Shown here piece after piece: positions 4,910-9,924 of a stretch of 9,924 bases of DNA. The DNA comes from Pseudomonadota bacterium (lineage in GTDB: Bacteria > Pseudomonadota > Gammaproteobacteria > Burkholderiales > Burkholderiaceae_C): positions 1 to 9,924 of the forward strand of contig JAEYPG010000429.1 of the NCBI GenBank assembly GCA_023410975.1. The letters run 5' to 3'. A model generated the notes under the pieces. That model saw only the letters and a program-made list of their open reading frames with translations, made no database searches and had not been told where the DNA came from. A program made the translations under genes and the position numbers. Every line of letters starts with the position of its first letter. The stretch's first letter is position 1.

Positions 4910-6270
4910 TCGGCGCGGACCGCGCCGATGCTGCGGGCCGCCGCGATCTGGGTGCGGGCGCTGGTGGCGAGCTGCTGCAGCTCGGCGCGCGACACCGACG
5001 CCACCGGCGTCTGCGTGGCCTTGGCCACCTGCAGCGGGTCCTGGTGCACGCCGCGGATGCGGAACTCGAAGTGCAGGTGCGGGCCGGTGGCCCAGCCCGT
5101 GGCACCCACGGCACCGATGCGTGCGCCCTGTTCGACGCGCTCGCCCTTTTGCACGTCGATGCGGCTCAGGTGCGCATAGAGCGTGCTGCGCTCGCCATCG
5201 TGCTGGATCTCGACCACGTTGCCGAAGCCGTTGCGCCAGCCAGCGAAGTCCACCACGCCGTTGCCCACGGTGCGCACCGGCGTGCCCACCGGCGCGCCGT
5301 AGTCCACGCCCTGGTGCGCGCGCATGGTTTGCAGGATCGGGTGCATGCGCATGGCGAAGCCCGAGGTCACGCGCGAGAACTCCATTGGGCTGGCGAGGAA
5401 GCTGCGCTGCTTGGGCTGGCCGTCCATGCCGACGTAGGCGCCGCGGCCCATCGCGTCGCGCACCCACATGCCCTGGTACACGCGGCCGCGGTTGATGTAT
5501 TCGGCCGCCAGCAGGTGGCCCGCGCCTTCGTTCCAGGTGATGGGCTCGCCGTCGGCGGTGAGGGTTTCGTAGGCGACGCTGAAGGTGTCGCCCTTCTTGA
5601 TCTCGCGGTGGAAGTCCACCTCCTCGGAGAACATCTCCGACAGCTGCGTGGCGATGGTGTCGGGCAGCCCGGCGTCATCGGTGGCAGCGAAGAGCGAGTT
5701 GCGCACGGTGCCGCTGCCCAGTCGTACCTGCGACTCCAGCCGCGCCTGCTCCCGGTTTACCTTCCAGCCGCCGTGCCCGTCAGGCTGCAGCGTCACGCGC
5801 GTGAAGTGCGTGGTGATCTGGTCCTTGCGCTCCGCCGGGGTGCGGGCCACCAGCTCCTTCAGGCGCCCGCTCTCATCGGCGCGCGCGGTGAACAGGCGCG
5901 GCACCCGGCCGTCGAGCAGGTCGCGCACGCTGCGGTCGCGGCGCAGGAAAGCGGAAGCGGAGGCGTCGTTCACGCCCAGCCGCGACAGCAGCCGGTCGGC
6001 CGTGTCGTTGGCGCGGCCGGCGGTGCTGCGGTTGAGCTCCAGCTGGTGCGCAGCCAGCGCCTCCAGCTGCTCGTGTACCGGCAGCGGCTGCACGTCCTCG
6101 CTGACGATCTGCTGCGCGATCTCGGTACCAGGGGCCGAAGGAGAGGCCACCCCAAAAGCCGTGGCAGCGAAACCGGCCAGTGAAAACATCACGCCCGCGG
6201 CCACGGCCCGGGGATTGCGTTGAGCAAATTTGTGCGCGTTCTCGGCCGCGCGGTCGAGCCATCCCGTCAT
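4906..6270 (-). CDS. MepM-like M23 family murein DD-endopeptidase
   Basis: The 454-residue product has a hydrophobic segment at about 22-42 (AVAAGVMFSLAGFAATAFGVA), consistent with an N-terminal membrane anchor or uncleaved signal, so the bulk should face the periplasm. A middle region (about 203-290, including LPDTIATQLSEMFSEEVDF and KKGDTFSVAYE) resembles the domain preceding the catalytic part in MepM/YebA and Csd3-type enzymes. The LytM/M23 catalytic domain spans about 300-412. It has zinc ligands His319 and Asp323 in HQGVDYG and His400 in GPHLHFE, with catalytic His367 (YAHL) and His398. All are present, so it should be active in cutting peptide cross-links. Residues 413-454 form a non-catalytic tail. 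It overlaps anmK by four bases and is divergent from tyrS. The ATG at 6270 lacks a strong ribosome-binding site. Whether it is the true MepM counterpart is uncertain. Confidence 0.92.
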   Translation of the reverse strand: MTGWLDRAAENAHKFAQRNPRAVAAGVMFSLAGFAATAFGVASPSAPGTEIAQQIVSEDVQPLPVHEQLEALAAHQLELNRSTAGRANDTADRLLSRLGVNDASASAFLRRDRSVRDLLDGRVPRLFTARADESGRLKELVARTPAERKDQITTHFTRVTLQPDGHGGWKVNREQARLESQVRLGSGTVRNSLFAATDDAGLPDTIATQLSEMFSEEVDFHREIKKGDTFSVAYETLTADGEPITWNEGAGHLLAAEYINRGRVYQGMWVRDAMGRGAYVGMDGQPKQRSFLASPMEFSRVTSGFAMRMHPILQTMRAHQGVDYGAPVGTPVRTVGNGVVDFAGWRNGFGNVVEIQHDGERSTLYAHLSRIDVQKGERVEQGARIGAVGATGWATGPHLHFEFRIRGVHQDPLQVAKATQTPVASVSRAELQQLATSARTQIAAARSIGAVRAE

Positions 6271-6484
6271 TTGAACTTCAATGCCGGGCGAAGCCCGCTA
6301 GGTTTGCAGCACGGAAGTGAGACTGGCTGCAGGTGTCTGAAAAAAACCTCAGGGCCAATCGCTAGAATTGCGACTTTCGGCCGGAAGTTGTACGTCTTTG
6401 GGTCGCGTCAATGCCGCAACCCCGCGGAGTATAACCACCGCGTGACGGGCACTTACATTCAAAAATCCTGCAAATCTCTGTGCC
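6271..6484. promoter_or_regulatory. Divergent control region between the M23 peptidase and tyrS
   Basis: This 214-base gap has no credible gene. On the plus strand TAGAAT (6363-6368) and TATAAC (6430-6435) both match the -10 consensus at five of six positions, but neither has a good -35; a run of seven A residues (6340-6346) lies 16 bases upstream of the first. On the minus strand the second site reads TATACT, a possible -10 for the peptidase gene. An imperfect 20-bp palindrome occupies 6371-6390 (CGACTTTC through GGAAGTTG around GGCC). A small CGGGC/GCCCG hairpin (6285-6297) sits in the peptidase leader. I see no T-box or known riboswitch. Confidence 0.4.
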
Positions 6485-7738
6485 ATGTCAGAAAACGTGA
6501 CGCCCACCACGCCCTCGGCGACCGCGAGCTACCCGGTGACGGAAGAAGTGCACGCCGCACTGGCCGTGACGCTGCGGGGCTGTGAAGAGTTGTTGCCGCA
6601 GCCGGAATGGGTCGCCAAGCTGGCGCGCTCGCAGGCCACTGGCGTGCCGCTGCGCATCAAGCTCGGCCTGGACCCCACCGCGCCCGATATTCACCTGGGC
6701 CACACGGTGGTGCTCAACAAGCTGCGCCAGCTGCAGGATCTGGGCCACCAGGTGATCTTCCTGATCGGCGACTTCACCTCGACCATCGGCGATCCCTCGG
6801 GCCGCAACACCACGCGCCCGCCGCTCACGCGCGAGCAGATCGAGACCAACGCCCAGACCTATTACAAGCAGGCCAGCCTGGTGCTGGACCCGGCGCGCAC
6901 CGAGATTCGTTACAACTCCGAGTGGTGCGACGCCCTGGGCGCGCGCGGAATGATCCAGCTTGCCGCCCGCTACACGGTGGCGCGGATGATGGAGCGCAAC
7001 GACTTCGCCGAGCGCTTCAAGGCCGGCACGCCCATCAGCGTGCACGAGTTCCTGTATCCGCTGATGCAGGGCTACGACTCGGTGGCGCTCAAGTCCGACC
7101 TGGAGCTCGGCGGCACGGACCAGAAGTTCAACCTGCTCGTGGGCCGCGCGCTGCAGGCCGAATACGGCCAGGAGCCGCAGTGCATCCTGACCATGCCGCT
7201 GCTCGAAGGCCTGGACGGCGTCGAGAAGATGTCCAAGAGCAAGGGCAACTACATCGGCATCAGCGAGCCGGCCAACGACATGTTCGCCAAGCTGCTGTCC
7301 ATCAGCGACACGCTGATGTGGAAGTATTTCCAGCTGCTGAGCTTCCGTTCCGAGGCGGAAATCGCCGCGCTCAAGGCCGAGGTCGAAGGCGGGCGCAACC
7401 CGAAGGACGCCAAGGTGCTGCTGGCCAAGGAGATCACGGCGCGCTTCCACTCGCCCGCCGCCGCCGACGCGGCCGAGCAGGACTTCATCAACCGCTCGCG
7501 CGGCGGCATTCCCGACGAGATGCCGGAGGTCACGCTGGGTGGCGCTCCGCTGGGCATCGGCAGCGTGCTGAAACAGGCCAACCTGGTGCCTTCCACCAGC
7601 GAAGCCATGCGCATGGTCGAGCAGGGCGGCGTGCGCGTGGACGGCAGTGTCGTCAGCGACAAGGGGCTCAAGCTGGATGCGGGCACTTACGTGCTGCAGG
7701 TGGGCAAGCGCAAGTTCGCACGCGTCACGCTGGGTTGA
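6485..7738 (+). CDS. tyrS: Tyrosyl-tRNA synthetase
   Basis: The 417-residue product is a class I aminoacyl-tRNA synthetase that charges tRNA-Tyr with tyrosine in the cytoplasm. The Rossmann-fold catalytic domain carries the HIGH motif as HLGH (70-73), the LGGTDQKFN segment (208-216) and the KMSKS motif as EKMSKSKGN (247-255). The C-terminal part from about 355 to the end is an S4 RNA-binding domain (IGSVLKQANLVPSTSEAMRMVEQGGVRVDG). The canonical KMSKS places it in the bacterial TyrZ-like clade rather than with E. coli TyrS, which has KFGKT. ATG 6485 is the first in-frame ATG and gives a normal length, but no Shine-Dalgarno sequence is visible before it. It is followed by a cation transporter and dtd on the same strand. 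tyrS and dtd fit together functionally, since DTD deacylates D-Tyr-tRNA-Tyr. Confidence 0.97.
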   Translation: MSENVTPTTPSATASYPVTEEVHAALAVTLRGCEELLPQPEWVAKLARSQATGVPLRIKLGLDPTAPDIHLGHTVVLNKLRQLQDLGHQVIFLIGDFTSTIGDPSGRNTTRPPLTREQIETNAQTYYKQASLVLDPARTEIRYNSEWCDALGARGMIQLAARYTVARMMERNDFAERFKAGTPISVHEFLYPLMQGYDSVALKSDLELGGTDQKFNLLVGRALQAEYGQEPQCILTMPLLEGLDGVEKMSKSKGNYIGISEPANDMFAKLLSISDTLMWKYFQLLSFRSEAEIAALKAEVEGGRNPKDAKVLLAKEITARFHSPAAADAAEQDFINRSRGGIPDEMPEVTLGGAPLGIGSVLKQANLVPSTSEAMRMVEQGGVRVDGSVVSDKGLKLDAGTYVLQVGKRKFARVTLG

Positions 7739-7747
7739 TCGGTCAGC

Positions 7748-7798
7748 GGCAGCGCGCTTGCTGCCTTGAGCGGCACAAGCCCGCAGTGTCGTGCGGGC
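7748..7798 (+). other. Two tandem hairpins after tyrS without a T-run
   Basis: GGCAGC/GCTGCC (7748-7753 with 7760-7765) and GCCCGCA/TGCGGGC (7779-7785 with 7792-7798) form two stable stems in the 88-base gap between tyrS and the cation transporter. Neither is followed by a proper U-tract, so they are poor intrinsic terminators. They may slow 3' decay of the tyrS message or assist Rho-dependent termination; that role is inferred. Confidence 0.4.
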
Positions 7799-7813
7799 GC
7801 CGTGGGCGCGTAC

Positions 7814-7819
7814 TGACAA
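7814..7819 (+). promoter_or_regulatory. Candidate -10 element for a leaderless transporter transcript
   Basis: GACAAT (7814-7819, in context TACTGACAATCACGCCATG) matches the -10 consensus at four of six positions. The ATG of the transporter gene begins eight bases after its last base, about where transcription would start. There is no Shine-Dalgarno sequence between them and no good -35 box, so a leaderless message is plausible but unproven. Confidence 0.3.
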
Positions 7820-7826
7820 TCACGCC

Positions 7827-8723
7827 ATGCAGGTCAGCAGCTATCTGAAACTCTCGGTGGGCGTGGCGGTGGTGACCATCGCCTTGAAGACGCTGGCGTG
7901 GTGGCTCACCGGCTCGGTGGGCCTGCTCTCCGACGCCATGGAGTCGCTGGTCAACTTGGCCGGCGCCAGCTTCGCGCTGGCCATGGTGACGCTGGCGGCA
8001 CGGCCCCCTGACGAGGAGCACCCCTACGGCCACCACAAGGCCGAGTACTTCTCCAGCGGCTTCGAGGGCGTGCTGATCCTGGTGGCGGCGCTGGCCATCG
8101 TCTACGCCGCCGTGGGGCGGCTGCTGCATCCGCAGCCGCTGGAGACGCTGGGCGGGGGCTTGGCGCTGTCGGTCGTGAGCTCGGTGCTCAACGGCGTGCT
8201 GGCCTGGGCCATGCTGCGCAAGGCGCGCGAGCACCGCTCGATGGCGCTGGAGGCCGACGCGCGGCACCTGTTCACCGACGTGTGGACCTCCGCCGGGGTG
8301 GTCGGCGGCCTGGTCGCCGTGCACTTCACCGGCTGGCTGTGGCTGGACCCGGTGCTGGCCATCGCCGTGGCGCTGAACATCGTGCGCGAGGCGCTGCACC
8401 TGCTCAAGCGTTCCGCCGACGGGCTGATGGACCACGCGCTCGATCCGCAGGACCAAGCCCGCATCGAGCAGACGCTGCAGCGCTTCTACAGCCCGCAGGT
8501 ACGCTTCGACCACGTCACCACGCGCCGCGCCGGCCAGCGCCGCTTCGTGGACCTGCACCTGCACCTGCCGGCCGAATGGCCGCTGGGCCGTGCCGTGGCC
8601 ATGCGCGGCGACGTGGAGCGCGCGCTGATGGAAGCCGTGCCGGGCCTGCGCGCCACCATCCAGCTGCTGTCCAGCGACGTCGAGGCGGCCCAGGTGGAAG
8701 AACAGGAGCAAGTTGCATCGTGA
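7827..8723 (+). CDS. Cation diffusion facilitator (CDF) family metal efflux transporter
   Basis: The 298-residue product has the CDF layout: six likely membrane segments between residues 7 and 190, then a cytoplasmic C-terminal domain (about 205-285) of the ferredoxin-like dimerisation type. CDF proteins export divalent metals such as Zn, Fe, Mn, Co or Cd in exchange for protons. Conserved features are SDAMESLVN in TM2 (35-43), HPYGHHKAEY between TM2 and TM3 (65-74) and ADARHLFTDVWTS in TM5 (143-155). By eye the four-residue metal site would be Glu39 and Asn43 in TM2 with His147 and Asp151 in TM5. This differs from the D/H-xxx-D in TM2 of YiiP and ZitB, so the metal cannot be assigned. ATG 7827 gives the usual short N-terminus. 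The stop TGA shares its A with the ATG of dtd, indicating a joint transcript. Confidence 0.9.
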   Translation: MQVSSYLKLSVGVAVVTIALKTLAWWLTGSVGLLSDAMESLVNLAGASFALAMVTLAARPPDEEHPYGHHKAEYFSSGFEGVLILVAALAIVYAAVGRLLHPQPLETLGGGLALSVVSSVLNGVLAWAMLRKAREHRSMALEADARHLFTDVWTSAGVVGGLVAVHFTGWLWLDPVLAIAVALNIVREALHLLKRSADGLMDHALDPQDQARIEQTLQRFYSPQVRFDHVTTRRAGQRRFVDLHLHLPAEWPLGRAVAMRGDVERALMEAVPGLRATIQLLSSDVEAAQVEEQEQVAS

Positions 8724-9160
8724 TGGCGTTGATTCAGCGCGTGCGCCGGGCATGCGTGCAGGTGGGCGGCGAGACCGTGGGCGAGATCGGCCAGGGGCTG
8801 CTGGTGCTGGTGTGCGCGCAGCCCGCCGACACCGAGGCCCAGGCGGCGAGGCTGGTGGACAAGCTGCTCAAGCTGCGGGTGTTCGGCGACGACGCGGGGA
8901 AGATGAACCGCAGCGTGCAGGACGTGCAGGGCGGGCTGCTGATCGTTTCGCAGTTCACGCTGGCGGCCGACACCAGTGGCGGCAACCGGCCCAGCTTCAC
9001 CGGCGCGGCGCCGGCGGAGTTGGGGCGCCACCTCTACGAGCGCGTGCTGCAGCTCGCGCGCGAGCGCCATCCACGGGTGGCGGCCGGCGTCTTCGGCGCC
9101 GACATGCAGGTGGAGCTGGTCAACGACGGGCCGGTGACGATTCCGATGGCGGTCGTCTGA
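8723..9160 (+). CDS. dtd: D-aminoacyl-tRNA deacylase (D-Tyr-tRNA-Tyr deacylase)
   Basis: The 145-residue product has the same length as E. coli DTD, a cytoplasmic homodimeric proofreading enzyme that hydrolyses D-aminoacyl-tRNAs, classically D-Tyr-tRNA-Tyr. The N-terminus MALIQRVRRACVQV is typical. The two active-site signatures are SQFTLAAD (76-83) and NDGPVT (134-139), whose Gly-Pro is the cross-subunit chiral selector. NRPSF (88-92) is also conserved. ATG 8723 overlaps the TGA of the transporter gene by one base (TGATG). An AGGAG at 8704-8708 inside the upstream gene is 14 bases away, somewhat far, so coupling is likely. A GTG at 8720 is in frame but adds nothing family-like. It shares strand and probably function with tyrS. 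No T-tailed terminator follows; the next structure is the inverted repeat at 9191-9264. Confidence 0.96.
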   Translation: MALIQRVRRACVQVGGETVGEIGQGLLVLVCAQPADTEAQAARLVDKLLKLRVFGDDAGKMNRSVQDVQGGLLIVSQFTLAADTSGGNRPSFTGAAPAELGRHLYERVLQLARERHPRVAAGVFGADMQVELVNDGPVTIPMAVV

Positions 9161-9190
9161 TTCCAACTTCAAGTCGTTAATGAAAGATCA

Positions 9191-9264
9191 CCGTTCGCCC
9201 TGAGCTTGTCGAAGGGCCTGTTGGCCGGCTGTGCCGGGGGCTTCGACAGGCTCAGCCCGAACGG
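9191..9264. repeat. Dispersed inverted-repeat element (REP/BIME-like)
   Basis: A left arm (9191-9216, containing GAGCTTGTCGAAGGG) is mirrored by a right arm (about 9240-9264, containing CTTCGACAGGCTCAG), with mismatches at one A/G position and a GG/CC pair, and a 24-base GC-rich spacer. Similar sequences with the core TTCGACAAGCTCAG are familiar between genes in many proteobacterial genomes, where they often yield spurious predicted proteins containing FDKLRANG; the minus strand here translates that way. It lies 30 bases after the dtd stop and can fold into a long hairpin, so it may protect or end the dtd message. Only one copy is in this window, so its dispersed nature rests on general knowledge. 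Confidence 0.75.
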
Positions 9265-9307
9265 GCTTTCTTTCAGTGCCAATGAAGAACTGGAATGAGG
9301 CGCCCAT

Positions 9308-9332
9308 GAAAAAGCCGCCCGAGGGCGGCTTT
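9308..9332 (-). terminator. Intrinsic terminator of the Bug-family gene
   Basis: Read on the minus strand, AAAGCCGCC pairs with GGCGGCTTT (9332-9324 with 9319-9311) around a CTCG loop and ends in five T residues and C. It begins 24 bases past the stop of the binding-protein gene. The whole 25-nt sequence is identical to the erpA terminator at 3703-3727, in the opposite orientation. Confidence 0.88.
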
Positions 9333-9355
9333 CACTTTTGCGATGCGGGCCTGGA

Positions 9356-9924
9356 TCAGTCCGCATATTGGCCGGCGGCCTTGATGACCGGGCCCCACTT
9401 GGCGATCTCGTCGGAGACGAACTTCTTGTGCTCGGCCGGGTTGACGCGCGCGTCCGTGACCACCACGGCGCCCAGGTCCTCCTCGCGCTTGATGAAGCCC
9501 GGGTCCTTCAGCGCGGTCTTCAGCGCGGCGTTGACCTTGTCCACCACGGCCTTGGGCGTGCCCTTGGGCGCGTACATGCCGTGCCAGATGGTCACGTTGA
9601 AGCCCTTGAGGCCGGAGGCGTCGAGCGTGGGCAGCTTGGACAGCGCCGGGGTGCCCAGCGGCTTGAGCGTGGTGGCGGCGTAGGCCTTGACCTTGCCCGC
9701 GGCGATCTGCGCCGAGGTGTTGGTGGTCTGGTCGCACATCAGGTCCACCTGGCCGCCCATGATGTCGGTCATGGCCGGGCCGGTGCCCTTGTAGGGCACG
9801 GTGGTCATTTCCATCTTCAGGCTCTGCTGGAACAGCAGCCCGCACAGGTGCGAGGCGGCGCCCAGGCCGGCGTGGGCCAGGTTGACCTTGCCCTGGTTGT
9901 CCTTGAGCCACTTCTGCAGCTCGG
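9356..9924 (-). CDS. Bug/TctC-family periplasmic solute-binding protein, 5' end outside the window
   Basis: The frame is open from the right edge of the window to a TGA at 9356-9358, giving the last 188 residues of a protein that is normally about 320-330 aa. Bug proteins are periplasmic receptors, expanded in Burkholderiales, that bind carboxylates and related ligands for tripartite tricarboxylate transporters or signalling. Characteristic blocks are VNLAHAGLGAASHLCGLLF, VPYKGTGPAMTDIMGGQVDLMCD, a KVKAYAATT segment and WHGMYAPKGTPKAVVDKVNAAL. An internal ATG at 9814 is not the start, because family sequence continues unbroken upstream of it. The signal peptide and ligand-gripping N-terminal lobe lie outside the window, so the ligand cannot be guessed. 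No transporter membrane subunit is visible nearby, which is common for the many orphan Bug genes. It is convergent with dtd and ends at its own terminator. Confidence 0.93.
   Translation of the reverse strand, partial: ELQKWLKDNQGKVNLAHAGLGAASHLCGLLFQQSLKMEMTTVPYKGTGPAMTDIMGGQVDLMCDQTTNTSAQIAAGKVKAYAATTLKPLGTPALSKLPTLDASGLKGFNVTIWHGMYAPKGTPKAVVDKVNAALKTALKDPGFIKREEDLGAVVVTDARVNPAEHKKFVSDEIAKWGPVIKAAGQYAD

Noticed and set aside
3627..5114. Minus-strand open frame of 495 codons over anmK
   Set aside because: It is another frame of anmK, Arg/Ala/Pro-rich and without motifs, while the anmK frame carries all kinase signatures.
4726..6183. Plus-strand open frame of 485 codons opposite the M23 peptidase and anmK start
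   Set aside because: Its Ala/Arg/His-rich translation matches no family and it lies antisense to two well-supported genes; GC-rich codons readily leave such frames open.
6488..7819. Minus-strand open frame of 443 codons opposite tyrS
   Set aside because: It is antisense to an unmistakable tyrosyl-tRNA synthetase, with His/Leu/Val-rich low-information sequence and no family match that I can see.
9169..9366. Small minus-strand protein containing PFDKLRANG
   Set aside because: This is the typical spurious translation of the inverted repeat at 9191-9264 joined to terminator sequence, not a gene.
1..9924. CRISPR array, insertion sequence, prophage, toxin-antitoxin or biosynthetic cluster
   Set aside because: No tandem spaced repeats, transposase, phage or cluster genes were seen; all long stretches are accounted for by housekeeping genes and short intergenic regions.

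Overview
The window is GC-rich, ordinary-looking proteobacterial chromosome. Several things point to a betaproteobacterium of the order Burkholderiales, probably near Comamonadaceae: the protein sequences of L13, S9 and ErpA, a Bug/TctC-type solute-binding protein, the strong GC bias at third codon positions, and a dispersed inverted repeat with the core GAGCTTGTCGAA. The genus cannot be fixed from the sequence alone.

Layout, left to right. Bases 1-96 hold the 3' end of a plus-strand gene whose product ends in QLSLF, followed by an intrinsic terminator. Facing it on the minus strand are an SrkA/YihE-type stress kinase (184-1209) and a GNAT acetyltransferase (1275-1928). A divergent control region (1929-2244) carries a 12-bp perfect palindrome, a likely promoter and a long leader for the ribosomal pair rplM-rpsI (2245-3075), which ends in a terminator. 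erpA (3305-3682) follows with its own terminator. On the minus strand, a MepM-like M23 murein endopeptidase and the anhydro-N-acetylmuramic acid kinase anmK overlap by four bases (GTGA) and form a cell-wall turnover pair (6270 down to 3761). A second divergent region (6271-6484) leads into tyrS (6485-7738), a cation diffusion facilitator (7827-8723) and dtd (8723-9160) on the plus strand. The right end has a dispersed inverted repeat, a minus-strand terminator and the C-terminal part of a Bug-family periplasmic binding protein that runs off the window.

Functional links. L13 and S9 are co-translated ribosomal proteins. ErpA delivers Fe-S clusters. The M23 enzyme opens peptidoglycan cross-links, while AnmK recycles the anhydro-sugar released during wall turnover. 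TyrRS can mischarge tRNA-Tyr with D-tyrosine and DTD removes it, so tyrS and dtd on one strand make sense as charging plus proofreading; the metal transporter between them overlaps dtd.

I found no CRISPR array, insertion sequence, phage gene, toxin-antitoxin pair or defence cassette. This is mostly a conserved housekeeping region, and I see no convincing undescribed system. The items worth a second look are small: a C-terminal clamp-binding-like motif, two apparently leaderless genes, a structured rplM leader, a 25-nt terminator present in two inverted copies, and an atypical metal site in the cation transporter.
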